A stretch of 24,853 bases of DNA, from positions 1 to 24,853 of IMG/VR virus record IMGVR_UViG_3300046804_001715; one strand, written 5' to 3'. The notes under the pieces were generated by a model. It made no database searches, was not told the DNA's origin, and saw only the letters and a program-made list of their open reading frames with translations. The position numbers and the translations under genes were made by a program. Positions 1 through 7,746 of this stretch are shown here, piece after piece; position 1 is the first letter of the stretch; the number at the start of each line of letters is the position of its first letter. Source of the stretch: a virus.

Positions 1-526
1 CGAGCGGCATAGCATCAGAGAAGGAACCTTGTCCAAAGGGATAGACGAGGAAAACTGCAGAAGCAGCAGCAACGGGTGCGCTGTAGGCAACACAAATCCA
101 AGGACGCATACCAAGTCGGTAAGAAAGTTCCCATTCGCGGCCCATGTAAGCATAGATTCCAATCAGAAAATGGAAGACGACCAGTTGGAATGGTCCACCA
201 TTATATAGCCATTCGTCAAGTGAGTTGGCTTCCCAGATAGGATAGAAGTGAAGACCGATTGCGTTGCTAGAAGGAACGACAGCACCAGAGATGATGTTGT
301 TTCCATACATTAGCGAACCAGCAACAGGTTCACGGATGCCGTCAATATCCACGGGGGGTGCGGCGATGAAAGCGATGATGAAGCAGATGGTTGCTGCAAG
401 CAGGGTAGGAATCATGAGAGTTCCGAACCACCCAACATAAAGACGATTGTTGGTAGAGGTAACCCACTCGCAGAAGCTTTCCCATCCACTGCCAACACCG
501 CGACGTTGTGCGATAGTTGCAGTCAT
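1..526 (-). CDS. psbA: Photosystem II D1 protein, N-terminal 175 residues (3' part outside window)
   Basis: The reverse strand from ATG at 526 reads the D1 reaction-centre protein: [18 protein letters not shown] at the N-terminus, then the transmembrane helices and the [15 protein letters not shown] stretch carrying the redox-active tyrosine (Tyr162 here, Tyr161 in standard numbering). D1 is about 360 residues, so roughly half is present and the frame is open to the edge. In cyanophages it replaces the photodamaged host D1 in thylakoids during infection. Glu131 (standard position 130, in YMGREWELS) is the residue of high-light D1 forms. It has a CGGAG ribosome site and overlapping early and late promoters upstream. 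Identification is certain; the functional role is family knowledge. Confidence 0.98.
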   Translation of the reverse strand, partial: MTATIAQRRGVGSGWESFCEWVTSTNNRLYVGWFGTLMIPTLLAATICFIIAFIAAPPVDIDGIREPVAGSLMYGNNIISGAVVPSSNAIGLHFYPIWEANSLDEWLYNGGPFQLVVFHFLIGIYAYMGREWELSYRLGMRPWICVAYSAPVAAASAVFLVYPFGQGSFSDAMPL

Positions 527-558
527 TGAAAATACTCCGAGTAGTTGAGGTATGTATT

Positions 559-584
559 GTTAAGGAATGTTTCGTTTCCTTAAC
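559..584. repeat. Inverted repeat in psbA leader
   Basis: GTTAAGGAA (559-567) and TTCCTTAAC (576-584) are perfect 9-bp arms around an 8-nt loop. The repeat lies 32 bp upstream of the psbA start and just downstream of its promoter motifs, so it would be a stem-loop at or near the 5' end of psbA mRNA, or an operator. There is no U-run, so it is not an obvious terminator. Confidence 0.7.
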
Positions 585-587
585 ATT

Positions 588-595
588 TATTTATA
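588..595 (-). promoter_or_regulatory. T4-type late promoter motif TATAAATA for psbA
   Basis: The reverse strand reads TATAAATA, the exact T4 late promoter box recognised by the gp55-type sigma. With the usual spacing RNA would start near 582, inside the inverted repeat and about 56 nt before the psbA ATG. Confidence 0.7.
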
Positions 596-621
596 GTAGC
601 ACGGTTTCCCGCACCTGTCAA
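593..621 (-). promoter_or_regulatory. Sigma70-type promoter of psbA
   Basis: Reverse strand: TTGACA (621-616), exactly 17 bp, TACTAT (598-593). The -35 is perfect and the -10 keeps the key T, A and T positions. It overlaps the late motif at 588-595, so psbA appears to have both promoter classes at one place. Confidence 0.65.
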
Positions 622-639
622 GCCCCTAGGAGCACCATT

Positions 640-656
640 TATAAATAACATAAATA
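640..656 (+). promoter_or_regulatory. Tandem late promoter motifs for the virion block
   Basis: TATAAATA (640-647) is a perfect T4 late box; CATAAATA (649-656) is a second copy with one mismatch. The first predicts a start near 653 and a leader of about 25 nt before the ATG at 679, fitting late expression of the two structural genes that follow. Confidence 0.75.
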
Positions 657-678
657 GAAACCTTTTTGCGTTCGTGTA

Positions 679-2877
679 ATGGCAAACCGCTTCCCTTTGA
701 TTGTCAATCCAGACACCCAAGAAATACAAGAATTAAAAGCAAATGATAACTTAAATTTAACAGGTAATGGTATATTTGTTAATGGTTCTTCTGGATTGAA
801 TGGTCAAGTATTAACTAGTAATGGCACATCAGTAGAGTGGAGAACTGTTTCTGGTGGTGGAAGTGGTGGCGGTGGGGCATCTACTTTAAATCAATTAGAT
901 GACGTTTCATTATCTCTACCTTTAGTAGGTCAAGTATTAAAATATAATGGCACTCTTTGGACTAATGCTGATGACGAAACTGGTGGTTTGAATTTAAATG
1001 ATTTAACAGATGTCACTTTAACCAACAAAGTAAATAATCAATTACTAAAATATGATGGAGCAACCCAGCAATGGTATAACTGGACTCCCAATTATCTAAC
1101 CAGCGAAACAAGTCACGCTGACGTTTTAGTTGATTCTGATTTCACATCAACTGGGTTGATGAGAAGAGGCAATAATGCAGGTGTGTATAGTGTAATCACA
1201 GACAACTCTGCAAATTGGAATACTGCATTTAGTTGGGGTAATCATGCCTTAGCTGGTTATTTAACAACAATAGGTTCAATCAATAATGCAACTGACGTTA
1301 CAATAACTGCTGCAGCAAACAATCAATTATTAAAATATAATGCTTCCACTTCACAATGGGAAAACTGGTCGCCAAATTATCTATCTTCTTACACAGAAAC
1401 AGATCCTATTTTCTCAAATCACCCCGCATTTGGAGTTTCTGCCGCACTTATATCTCAATGGGAAGATGCATATAACTGGGGCAATCACGCCGACGCTGGG
1501 TATTTTACAACCACCACCCTTAAAGCAAACGCAGATTTAAATGCACTAAAAAATGTCAACATCAATACTAATACTTTAGTTACAGGAAATGTTTTAAAGT
1601 GGAACGGCACTAACTGGACTAACTTAGATGACTTAAGCGAAGGTGGCAATCTAAATGCATTATCTGATGTAGCTATCACAACTCCAACAACCAATCAACT
1701 TCTAAGATACAATGGCACAGAATGGGTAAACTGGTCACCTAATTTCTTGTCATCAGTTGGTTCAATTGACAACGCAAGTGATGTAGCAATAACAAATGCT
1801 CAATTAAATCAACAATTAAAATGGGATGGGACTAACTGGATTAACTTTACTCCATCCGCACCAATTGTAAATCTTGATGGACTAACTGATGTATCTATTT
1901 TAAATCCACAAGCAGGTCAAACCTTAAAATATAATGGTGTTGATTGGGTCAATGGAGTAGATACCTCTGGGGTTTCTGGACCAGAAACAACGCTTGATAA
2001 TTCTATTACAAGATGGAGTGGAGTTATTGGAGGTATACTTAAAAATTCATCGGTAACTATTTCAGATGAAGGAGCAATTTTTGCTCCGCAAGCAGGTAGT
2101 TGTATTCCATTTTATTTTGCTACAGCAGCTACTTTCCCAGATTACACAGTCTATAGAGGTGCTTTAGCATATGCCCAAGATGTCAATAGAGTATATGTAG
2201 CAAACACAACTGGATGGGGTGGTCTGGTAAACGTAAATGATTCAATTGATGTATTGGGTGACGTTGCTGTTAGCAATCCATCCAACAATCAATTATTAAG
2301 ATACAACTCCTCTACTTCACAATGGATTAATTGGACCCCAAATTATCTAACAGCAGAAACAGATCCAATATTTGTTTCTTCATCCGCATACTCAATTACA
2401 AATGCACAAAAAACTAATTGGGACACAGCATATGGATGGGGCAACCACGCAAGTGCTGGTTATTTAACATCGTTACCATCAAGACAAACAGCACAAGTTA
2501 CAACATCTTCACTGGCAGCTGCATCAGTCTTGGGATCAGAAGGCGGAAGTGCAAATGCTACCCTAGTAGCAGCAAAAGCATATTCGTTATTCAAAATCCA
2601 AACTTCATCTCCTGCCTGGGTTATTTTATACACTGATTCAACAAGTAGAACTAATGATTCTGCTAGAGTAATAAATGCAGATCCTTTACCAGGAAACGGT
2701 ATCATTGCAGAAGTAATAACCACATCCAGTGCATTAACTCAAATTATTAGCCCAGGAACTATAGGATGGAATAATGATACGACTCCATCCACTAATGTAT
2801 ATGCAAAAATAGTTAATACAAATACTAGCTCAGCTGCTATTACAGTAACAATTACTTATCTAAAACTAGAGGGTTGA
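679..2877 (+). CDS. Repeat-rich virion protein, tail-fibre-like
   Basis: A 732-residue low-complexity protein. After a compact N-terminus ([20 protein letters not shown]) and a glycine linker (about residues 58-67) it contains about eight copies of a repeat of the form LxDVxI...NQLLxYNGxxWxNWxPNxL and three copies of W..A..WGNHA.AGY (around residues 180, 265 and 585). Such repeats are common in phage fibres and appendages, where they form beta-structured trimeric shafts. The C-terminal 130 residues lack repeats and may be the tip or a trimerisation domain. It follows late promoters and its stop is 1 nt before the next ATG, so the two form an operon. Asn, Thr and Ser are very abundant. Fibre assignment is inference; a virion protein is likely. 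Confidence 0.75.
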   Translation: MANRFPLIVNPDTQEIQELKANDNLNLTGNGIFVNGSSGLNGQVLTSNGTSVEWRTVSGGGSGGGGASTLNQLDDVSLSLPLVGQVLKYNGTLWTNADDETGGLNLNDLTDVTLTNKVNNQLLKYDGATQQWYNWTPNYLTSETSHADVLVDSDFTSTGLMRRGNNAGVYSVITDNSANWNTAFSWGNHALAGYLTTIGSINNATDVTITAAANNQLLKYNASTSQWENWSPNYLSSYTETDPIFSNHPAFGVSAALISQWEDAYNWGNHADAGYFTTTTLKANADLNALKNVNINTNTLVTGNVLKWNGTNWTNLDDLSEGGNLNALSDVAITTPTTNQLLRYNGTEWVNWSPNFLSSVGSIDNASDVAITNAQLNQQLKWDGTNWINFTPSAPIVNLDGLTDVSILNPQAGQTLKYNGVDWVNGVDTSGVSGPETTLDNSITRWSGVIGGILKNSSVTISDEGAIFAPQAGSCIPFYFATAATFPDYTVYRGALAYAQDVNRVYVANTTGWGGLVNVNDSIDVLGDVAVSNPSNNQLLRYNSSTSQWINWTPNYLTAETDPIFVSSSAYSITNAQKTNWDTAYGWGNHASAGYLTSLPSRQTAQVTTSSLAAASVLGSEGGSANATLVAAKAYSLFKIQTSSPAWVILYTDSTSRTNDSARVINADPLPGNGIIAEVITTSSALTQIISPGTIGWNNDTTPSTNVYAKIVNTNTSSAAITVTITYLKLEG

Positions 2878-2878
2878 T

Positions 2879-4912
2879 ATGGAAGAAATCTATGTCGTCA
2901 CACTATATAATTTCGATGATTTAGAACAATTCTATTTGGATATGGAAGAAAAAGGCATACGCCTGAATCTAAAAAGACCTTTGAGTAGAAATACTTTATA
3001 CTGGATGACTCCAGAGCAAGTAGAAGAATTAAGAAATGATGATAGGGTATGGGATATAGAAAAAGCAGATAATATTGTTGCTGCTACATACGGTTACAAC
3101 CCCACATCCTACACTAAAAACGGTACTTTTACAAAATCAACATCGACTACCACCCCATCAACAGATAATTATTTGCAATGGGGACATCTTCATAGTGCTG
3201 GAACTTCTACACAGAGAAGAAAAGATAGTTGGGGTAATGATAAAGGAGTTTTTACTGTAACAGACAACGTAAGTATTTTTAATGATGGCAAACACGTAGA
3301 CGTTATTATTTGTGATGATCCAGTATCATATGATTGTGCTGAATGGAATAGTCCTTCCACTGGATTAACTAGATTTGTACAATATCAATGGTTTAATAAT
3401 CTAAATGCTTATGTTAGTAGTATAGATGATGATGGACAAGGAAAACCATCTGGTAGTATAACATATTATTCAAACGCATCCAATCCATACTATCATGCTA
3501 ATCACGTAACTGGCACTGTAGCTGGTAAATATTATGGGTGGGCAAGAGAAGCAAATATCTACAACTTAGCAGTTACTGCCGCTTGGTCTTCTGGGCAAAC
3601 TGTTGGAGGACTATTAATATTTGATTATCTAAGAGCATTTCATAGATACAAAGGTATTAATCCAGTAACAGGTAAAAAGAACCCTACAGTAACTAACCAT
3701 AGTTATGGCGGCATTGTTTCTGGCAGCAACAATTTAACTTTTGCAAATCTATCGTCACTAGTTTATAGAGGTACTACTTATAAAAATACAAATCCTGGTC
3801 CCTCGGGATGGAGTCAAACAGGTGTGACAACTGATTTTGGTGTGCGATTTGGAAGTTCAGAATACTATCCAGGATATAGTTCTTCAGTTGTAGCTGATGT
3901 GCAAGATGCCATAAAAGAAGGTATTATAATTGTCGGTGCTGCTGGAAATGTAAATTTATATATGGCAAACGGTCCATCAGATCCAGACTGGAATAATTAC
4001 ATTACTGTTGCTGGAGTAGGTAGTATCAATTATATGCGAGGTAGTTGGCCCAATAGTGCGGACAGTGGCACTGTAACAGTTGGTGCTTTGGATAGAAGTT
4101 CTAATTTCACAAGAGCAACTTTTAGCAATTATGGTCCAGCAATTGATGTATTTGCTCCTGGTGTAGCGATTGTTTCGTCCTATAATAATACTGGAACCGC
4201 AGATACAAAATATGGAGGCTCCAATTATTATGCTTCTATAAGCGGAACTAGTATGGCATCCCCTCAAGTATGTGGAATAGCAGCATGTCTAGCAAGTGGC
4301 AAACAAAGATTTACTCAAGAAGATCTTTTTAATTATTTAAAAAATAATTCTCAAACTAATGACATGACATTTGATGTGTATGGTGGAGGATTTGCAGATA
4401 ATACTTCATCATCTGGAAGTATTAATTCTTATGTTGTTTGTAAAAATCCAAGAGCAACACAAGGTTTAATAGATCCATTAAAAGGACAAAGAAAAACATC
4501 AGGTCAAGTTTTTCCGAGAAGAAATACTTTACATGAGCAACCATTTGGTTTTACTGCTCAAATTTATACATTCGATATTAGTGCTAGTGGGTCATTAGAT
4601 TATACTATATCAGGAGCAGATAGAAATGGTCTAGTAAATGCTCCAGACCCACCAATAACAATTTACGTTGGAGATAAAATTAATTTTATTTTGGGAGCAG
4701 GTATTACCAGTCACCCTTTTTGGTTAAAAACAAATCAAATAATTGGCACCACAGCAGGAATAACTTCTGGAACAGTAACAAACAATGGAGGAATATTATC
4801 TGGTGATATTGTGTCATGGGATACCACTGGAGTATCACCTGGAACATACTACTATATTTCTCAGTATGATTTAAATATGACAAATACCATTACTGTATTG
4901 GCAGTGCCTTAA
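2879..4912 (+). CDS. Subtilisin-like serine protease (S8) with cupredoxin-like C-terminal domain
   Basis: A 677-residue protein. Residues 1-70 resemble a small propeptide or inhibitor-like domain. The S8 domain has a candidate catalytic Asp in VIICDDPV (146/147), His206 in [12 protein letters not shown], oxyanion Asn357 in GAAGN and Ser458 in SGTSMASPQ. From about residue 565 a beta-rich domain looks like a cupredoxin: [18 protein letters not shown] (His612) and a final [13 protein letters not shown] segment where copper proteins carry Cys and His; here these are Ser and Asp, so copper binding is probably lost. The gene is 1 nt downstream of the fibre-like gene and ends before a strong terminator. 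No signal peptide is visible, suggesting a virion-associated enzyme that matures particle proteins or attacks host surface proteins; that role is inference. Confidence 0.85.
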   Translation: MEEIYVVTLYNFDDLEQFYLDMEEKGIRLNLKRPLSRNTLYWMTPEQVEELRNDDRVWDIEKADNIVAATYGYNPTSYTKNGTFTKSTSTTTPSTDNYLQWGHLHSAGTSTQRRKDSWGNDKGVFTVTDNVSIFNDGKHVDVIICDDPVSYDCAEWNSPSTGLTRFVQYQWFNNLNAYVSSIDDDGQGKPSGSITYYSNASNPYYHANHVTGTVAGKYYGWAREANIYNLAVTAAWSSGQTVGGLLIFDYLRAFHRYKGINPVTGKKNPTVTNHSYGGIVSGSNNLTFANLSSLVYRGTTYKNTNPGPSGWSQTGVTTDFGVRFGSSEYYPGYSSSVVADVQDAIKEGIIIVGAAGNVNLYMANGPSDPDWNNYITVAGVGSINYMRGSWPNSADSGTVTVGALDRSSNFTRATFSNYGPAIDVFAPGVAIVSSYNNTGTADTKYGGSNYYASISGTSMASPQVCGIAACLASGKQRFTQEDLFNYLKNNSQTNDMTFDVYGGGFADNTSSSGSINSYVVCKNPRATQGLIDPLKGQRKTSGQVFPRRNTLHEQPFGFTAQIYTFDISASGSLDYTISGADRNGLVNAPDPPITIYVGDKINFILGAGITSHPFWLKTNQIIGTTAGITSGTVTNNGGILSGDIVSWDTTGVSPGTYYYISQYDLNMTNTITVLAVP

Positions 4913-4924
4913 TTTTAATAGTAA

Positions 4925-4950
4925 AAAGGGGTCGCAAGACCCCTTTCTTT
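4925..4950. terminator. Rho-independent terminator, probably bidirectional
   Basis: AAAGGGGTC (4925-4933), loop GCAA, GACCCCTTT (4938-4946), then CTTTTAT on the + strand; read leftward it is followed by TTTTTAC. It separates the converging protease and hli transcripts. Confidence 0.9.
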
Positions 4951-4952
4951 TA

Positions 4953-5072
4953 TCAAAGAATACCAGGAATAATCTGCCCAGTAATCAGATAGGAACCGAC
5001 GCCAGCAACGAAACCAAGCATTGCTAGACGAGCGTTGAGGATCTCTGCCTCAGGGGTGAATCCGAATTTCAT
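4953..5072 (-). CDS. hli: High-light-inducible protein, short form
   Basis: A 39-residue protein beginning MKFGFTPEAEILNARLAM and containing the E..N.R.AM.GF chlorophyll-binding signature of the Hli/CAB family, in one transmembrane helix. Hli proteins sit in thylakoid membranes and quench excess excitation around photosystem II; phage copies are thought to protect the photosystem during infection. It is the last gene of a leftward cassette with ferredoxin and another hli, 15 bp after ferredoxin. The leader carries AGGAT. The stop abuts the terminator shared with the converging operon. Length is typical of the smallest phage Hli proteins. Confidence 0.93.
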   Translation of the reverse strand: MKFGFTPEAEILNARLAMLGFVAGVGSYLITGQIIPGIL

Positions 5073-5087
5073 AATTGTTATCCTAAA

Positions 5088-5378
5088 TTAAAGATTTTCT
5101 TCTTGTTCAGTCAGAATAACACAATCTGACTTGGGGTATGCAGTGCATGTTAGAATCCAGTTTTCTCCCAATTGATCGTCATCTAGGAAAGATTGTTCAG
5201 AATTATCAATCATACCTTCAATGATAACAGCAGCGCAAGCAGAGCAAGCACCAGCACGGCAACTGGAAGGAAGGTCAATACCTGCCTCTTCAGCAGCATC
5301 AAGGATGTATTGGTCTTCAGCACATTGAATAGTTTGCTCAGTGCCATTGGGGGCACGAAGAGTAACGCTATAAGTCAT
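5088..5378 (-). CDS. petF: Plant-type [2Fe-2S] ferredoxin
   Basis: A 96-residue protein with cluster ligands Cys40, Cys45, Cys48 ([11 protein letters not shown]) and Cys78 (ILTCTAYP), the exact pattern of photosynthetic ferredoxins. It accepts electrons from photosystem I; phage ferredoxins are thought to supply reductant for bilin reductases or ribonucleotide reduction (family knowledge, not shown here). The chain is acidic, as expected. Its ATG shares an A with the TAA stop of the 28-codon gene before it (TAATG), implying translational coupling. Full length for the family. Confidence 0.95.
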   Translation of the reverse strand: MTYSVTLRAPNGTEQTIQCAEDQYILDAAEEAGIDLPSSCRAGACSACAAVIIEGMIDNSEQSFLDDDQLGENWILTCTAYPKSDCVILTEQEENL

Positions 5379-5464
5379 TAGTAAGTCTCACAAAGTTTTT
5401 CTACGGAATATGCCAGCAGCACAAGCAAACTGACTCCAGTAATTGTAAATGTAATCTCAGCCAT
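5378..5464 (-). CDS. 28-residue single-span membrane peptide coupled to ferredoxin
   Basis: Starts at ATG 5464 ([14 protein letters not shown]) and ends in TAA overlapping the ferredoxin ATG by one base. A short polar N-terminus is followed by one hydrophobic stretch (about residues 6-20) and a charged tail EKLCETY. Size and topology recall the small one-helix subunits of photosystems and cytochrome b6f, but I do not recognise a specific family. It lies between an hli gene and ferredoxin in one leftward transcript, so a thylakoid role is plausible inference. Being a gene is supported by position, the TAATG overlap and tight packing. Confidence 0.65.
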   Translation of the reverse strand: MAEITFTITGVSLLVLLAYSVEKLCETY

Positions 5465-5477
5465 TGTCAATCAATTG

Positions 5478-5681
5478 TCAGAAGATGCCGAAGAAGAGTT
5501 TGCCAGTGCCAATATAAGAAATAGCCCCAGCAATAATGCCGACCATAGCCCAGCGTCCATTATACATCTCCGTAGTTTGCATGGGAGTCAAAAGACCCTT
5601 GCGATTATATTCTTGATAGACCATAGTGGGCTCCTTTGCCCACATGTTTTGTTGTCCACGATCATTAGTCGTTACAGTCAT
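5478..5681 (-). CDS. hli: High-light-inducible protein, long form
   Basis: A 67-residue protein. Its N-terminal 35 residues are polar (MTVTTNDRGQQNMWAKEP), then EMYNGRWAMVGIIAGAISY carries the Hli chlorophyll-binding signature (E..N.R.AM.G) in one transmembrane helix. The family protects photosystem II from excess light in thylakoids. It is the first gene of the leftward cassette and starts about 20 nt downstream of the predicted start of a near-consensus promoter, so this cassette is probably expressed early. The longer N-terminus distinguishes it from the 39-residue copy downstream. Confidence 0.93.
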   Translation of the reverse strand: MTVTTNDRGQQNMWAKEPTMVYQEYNRKGLLTPMQTTEMYNGRWAMVGIIAGAISYIGTGKLFFGIF

Positions 5682-5708
5682 GTTACATTTTGTTGTAAAT
5701 CTTTACAT

Positions 5709-5737
5709 AGTATATAGCATCTCAACGCCGTTGTCAA
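5709..5737 (-). promoter_or_regulatory. Near-consensus sigma70 promoter of the photosynthesis cassette
   Basis: Reverse strand TTGACA (5737-5732), 17 bp, TATACT (5714-5709). Predicted start near 5702, 20 nt before the hli ATG. Divergent from the promoter at 5770-5797. Confidence 0.85.
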
Positions 5738-5769
5738 GCCCCCTTTGTCAGGAAATTCTAATAGGTATA

Positions 5770-5797
5770 TTGACGCATCTAAATAGCTCGTTATACT
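5770..5797 (+). promoter_or_regulatory. Sigma70-type promoter of the small-gene cassette
   Basis: TTGACG (5770-5775), 16 bp, TATACT (5792-5797). The first ATG follows at 5806, so the transcript would be nearly leaderless. It lies back to back with the hli promoter. Confidence 0.7.
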
Positions 5798-5805
5798 ACG
5801 TCAGT

Positions 5806-5931
5806 ATGAGATACATTCATATTTGTTTGTTACTTTGGAATGGAAAAACGGAATGGAGAGTCATACCTTGGGGTAAAAAACACCTCGATTTTCACAGAAA
5901 ACATGGCGACATAATAATGTATAGAGAGTAA
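5806..5931 (+). CDS. Hypothetical 41-residue basic protein
   Basis: MRYIHICLLLWNGKTEWRV begins 9 nt after a promoter -10 element; in-frame codons further upstream would lie before the promoter, so this start is preferred. The protein is basic, with Lys, Arg and His clustered in the middle (WGKKHLDFHRKHGD), and shows no transmembrane segment beyond a short hydrophobic run near the N-terminus. I do not recognise it. It is the first gene of a rightward run of very small early-type genes and ends 4 nt before the next. Confidence 0.55.
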   Translation: MRYIHICLLLWNGKTEWRVIPWGKKHLDFHRKHGDIIMYRE

Positions 5932-5935
5932 TCAC

Positions 5936-6148
5936 ATGTATAACCTATCAAGCAGAGATGTCAATCGCATCATCACAGCATGTAAGCATTATGCATACCA
6001 TGAAACTGGTAGTGAATGGATGCATGATGAATATATGAAAATCATCGAGAAACTTTGTGTCTACTTAGACCAAAACTTTGATTCAGAAACTCAGAAGCCA
6101 CTTGAATGTTACATCCATGTAAAGAAAAATGACTCATCTGGTAGTTGA
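5936..6148 (+). CDS. Hypothetical 70-residue protein
   Basis: Begins MYNLSSRDVNRIITACKHYA. It is soluble, mixed-charge and predicted helical, with several aromatic and His residues (HYAYHETGSEWMHDEYMK) and no known motif. The second gene of the small-gene cassette; its last 20 nt overlap the next gene in another frame. I do not recognise a function. Good coding character and tight placement support it as a gene. Confidence 0.7.
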   Translation: MYNLSSRDVNRIITACKHYAYHETGSEWMHDEYMKIIEKLCVYLDQNFDSETQKPLECYIHVKKNDSSGS

Positions 6149-6269
6149 AATCTTAAATAATCCTGTTAGTTTGGGCATCCTTTGCTTTGCCCTTGTTATG
6201 TTTCCCATTATCGGAATCGCTAAAATCCATGACACAAGTAACCAAAGAAGAAGTTCAGGAGATGATTGA
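6129..6269 (+). CDS. 46-residue single-span membrane peptide
   Basis: ATG at 6129 opens MTHLVVEILNNPVSLG, followed by a hydrophobic helix (about residues 13-32, LGILCFALVMFPIIGIA) and a basic, polar tail. It overlaps the gene before by 20 nt and the gene after by 41 nt, each in a different frame. No family recognised. The long hydrophobic helix with a charged tail and its place in a run of similar peptides support it, but the overlaps leave some doubt. Confidence 0.55.
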   Translation: MTHLVVEILNNPVSLGILCFALVMFPIIGIAKIHDTSNQRRSSGDD

Positions 6270-6417
6270 CGATGCAATACGAAGACACAATCGTAATGCT
6301 TCGATTATTTCAATGTGTGTTGGTTGGGTTGTTCTTTCACTTTTTGCTGAAGGTCTTCTTCGACTTATTGGAGTAATACCACCTTTACTGCCATGGCTCA
6401 ACATTACCCTGAAATAA
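6229..6417 (+). CDS. 62-residue membrane protein
   Basis: ATG at 6229 gives MTQVTKEEVQEMIDDAIRRH, an acidic-basic amphipathic helix, followed by a hydrophobic segment (about residues 26-55) with Pro near the end. An upstream in-frame ATG at 6187 would add a hydrophobic stretch read in another frame by the preceding gene, so the later start is preferred. Function unknown. It overlaps both neighbours by 41 and 25 nt. Confidence 0.6.
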   Translation: MTQVTKEEVQEMIDDAIRRHNRNASIISMCVGWVVLSLFAEGLLRLIGVIPPLLPWLNITLK

Positions 6418-6572
6418 TAGGAATAGTTTTCCTGTTGGTATTTGCTGCCACCATGTTCTATCAAGGGACATGTATCATGCGAGGGCAGCGTGGTTATTCT
6501 TTGAGAGATTATCTCAAACAAGATAGCACAAATATGCGTAAAAGAATAGAAGAATTATTAAAGGACAAATGA
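6393..6572 (+). CDS. 59-residue single-span membrane protein
   Basis: ATG at 6393 reads MAQHYPEIIGIVFLLVFAA: a short N-terminus, one transmembrane helix (about residues 8-22), then a long basic cytoplasmic-type tail with MRGQRGYSLRDYLKQD and a C-terminal amphipathic helix. It overlaps the gene before by 25 nt, and its TGA overlaps the next ATG (ATGA). No family recognised. Topology and coupling suggest a real small membrane protein. Confidence 0.65.
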   Translation: MAQHYPEIIGIVFLLVFAATMFYQGTCIMRGQRGYSLRDYLKQDSTNMRKRIEELLKDK

Positions 6573-6682
6573 TAACTCTCACAGAAGAAGACTTACAAGA
6601 ATTACAAGAAATAGTTTTCCAACAAAAGATGGACGAGTTATTTGAAGAACCATCTACTTATGAGGACGATGACCACTACTGA
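6569..6682 (+). CDS. 37-residue acidic peptide
   Basis: MITLTEEDLQELQEIVFQQK is a short, strongly acidic helical peptide ending EEPSTYEDDDHY. It starts with an ATGA overlap on the gene before and overlaps the next ATG by 14 nt. It is the one clearly soluble member inside a run of membrane peptides. No function recognised. Confidence 0.55.
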   Translation: MITLTEEDLQELQEIVFQQKMDELFEEPSTYEDDDHY

Positions 6683-6791
6683 ATGGTTACAGTTTATTAG
6701 TTTTGTATCCGATATGCTCTACATGTTCGTTGCATTTATGTGCGGACTCATCATCGGATACATAATAGGATTTAGAAACGGGAGCATGTAA
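6669..6791 (+). CDS. 40-residue single-span membrane peptide
   Basis: MTTTEWLQFISFVSDMLYMF leads into one hydrophobic helix with small-residue and Gly motifs (CGLIIGYIIGF) and a short basic end. The TAA stop shares an A with the next ATG (TAATG), which implies coupled translation. No family recognised. Part of the overlapping membrane-peptide run. Confidence 0.6.
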   Translation: MTTTEWLQFISFVSDMLYMFVAFMCGLIIGYIIGFRNGSM

Positions 6792-6916
6792 TGGACCAAC
6801 TTCCATGGGGAGTAATCATATTACTATCATCTGGGTTATTGTTTACACTATATTGTATCTACTACATACTACGCTTAGCATACGAGGAAACAAAAGATGA
6901 ACCACCTCATCATTAA
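6791..6916 (+). CDS. 41-residue single-span membrane peptide
   Basis: MDQLPWGVIILLSSGLLFTL forms one transmembrane helix, followed by YYILRLAYEETKDEPPHH as a charged tail. Start and stop interlock with the neighbours: TAATG with the gene before and a 20-nt overlap with the one after. No function recognised. Confidence 0.6.
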   Translation: MDQLPWGVIILLSSGLLFTLYCIYYILRLAYEETKDEPPHH

Positions 6917-6998
6917 GTCTTTACTGTTGTTCACTTCCATAGGTCTATTCATCTATTGGGGATTGCACAATGCATATCCTACTGACTTGACAAGTTGA
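6897..6998 (+). CDS. 33-residue single-span membrane peptide
   Basis: MNHLIIKSLLLFTSIGLFIY is one hydrophobic helix with a basic N-terminus; the tail is short. It is the last gene of the overlapping run. Its final codons contain the -35 element of the next promoter (6987-6992). No function recognised. Confidence 0.5.
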   Translation: MNHLIIKSLLLFTSIGLFIYWGLHNAYPTDLTS

Positions 6999-7015
6999 CA
7001 TATATACCCTATAAT
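6987..7015 (+). promoter_or_regulatory. Perfect-consensus sigma70 promoter
   Basis: TTGACA (6987-6992), 17 bp, TATAAT (7010-7015): exact bacterial consensus in both boxes and spacing. Predicted start near 7022, 17 nt before the ATG at 7039. The -35 overlaps the end of the upstream gene. Confidence 0.9.
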
Positions 7016-7038
7016 CAGCCACATATATCTGTTTTGTT

Positions 7039-7239
7039 ATGACGCACTACAAACCATACTCAGCTGAGTGGCACCGCAAACGCTATCTAAAAGAAGCATT
7101 AGACAAATACCTAGACGAATACGTTGACAATGAAGTAATCGTTGAAGATATTTTAGACATTCTATCTGAACGTTCAGAAAAAGCATACCAAGAATTCAGT
7201 AGAGTAAACGATTTAGAAGCAATGATTAATGCTAAATAA
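7039..7239 (+). CDS. Hypothetical 66-residue protein behind a consensus promoter
   Basis: MTHYKPYSAEWHRKRYLKEA opens a charged helical protein with an acidic middle (YLDEYVDNEVIVEDILDIL). No transmembrane segment or known motif. It is the first gene after a perfect sigma70 promoter, so high early expression by the host polymerase is expected; a role in early takeover is inference only. Two similar small genes follow, ending in a terminator. Confidence 0.75.
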   Translation: MTHYKPYSAEWHRKRYLKEALDKYLDEYVDNEVIVEDILDILSERSEKAYQEFSRVNDLEAMINAK

Positions 7240-7258
7240 CCCTATATGGAGATTGCAC

Positions 7259-7585
7259 ATGCTCTCTACACAATATCGCCTACGCTTGGAAGGTATCTGC
7301 AGCAAGATTGCCAAGCATGAATCGGTAGGTTTAGAAGATATGATTTGGGCAGAGAAACTGGCCAAAGCAAATCGTTCTGCTGCAACAATACTACGTCAAG
7401 CAAGACGTAAAGCAGAGAACCCAGACATGCAAGAAGGAGATATGGATGATTTTTTAAATCAACTTGACATCGGTGGTCTTGGACACGAACGTTTCGGCAA
7501 GCGTGGTTTTGATAGCGTAGATGATATGGTTGATTGGTGGACAGAAGGAAGAGACAAACCAGACGACTGGAGGCAACGTGACTGA
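7259..7585 (+). CDS. Hypothetical 108-residue protein
   Basis: Start chosen at ATG 7259 (MLSTQYRLRLEGICSK) because GGAG at 7248-7251 is well spaced; an in-frame ATG at 7229 would overlap the gene before. The N-terminal 60 residues are basic and helical, the C-terminal part acidic with tryptophans (DDMVDWWTEGRDKPDDW). No known family recognised. Middle gene of a three-gene early-type unit. Confidence 0.75.
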   Translation: MLSTQYRLRLEGICSKIAKHESVGLEDMIWAEKLAKANRSAATILRQARRKAENPDMQEGDMDDFLNQLDIGGLGHERFGKRGFDSVDDMVDWWTEGRDKPDDWRQRD

Positions 7586-7745
7586 AGACAACGACAAATG
7601 GAATAGAGGATTAGACTTATTCATTGAAAGCGTACACAAACCAGACAACGAACTGAGACAGTGTGCTCACAATCAGAAATGCTACCATGAGTTAATGTAT
7701 ATCAGGGAAGCAATGATTCAATATCTACACACACTGAGGAAATAA
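7578..7745 (+). CDS. Hypothetical 55-residue protein, GTG start
   Basis: GTG at 7578 (MTEDNDKWNRGLDLFIESVH) is preferred because GGAGG lies at 7569-7573 with 4-nt spacing and it overlaps the upstream stop by 8 nt. It is a helical, charged protein with two Cys (RQCAHNQKCYHE). No family recognised. Last gene before the terminator at 7747. Confidence 0.7.
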   Translation: MTEDNDKWNRGLDLFIESVHKPDNELRQCAHNQKCYHELMYIREAMIQYLHTLRK

Positions 7746-7746
7746 A

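Noticed and set aside
679-2877. Repeats in the fibre-like gene as a CRISPR or DNA repeat array
   Set aside because: The repetition is at protein level, imperfect and in frame, with no constant DNA repeat and spacer structure.
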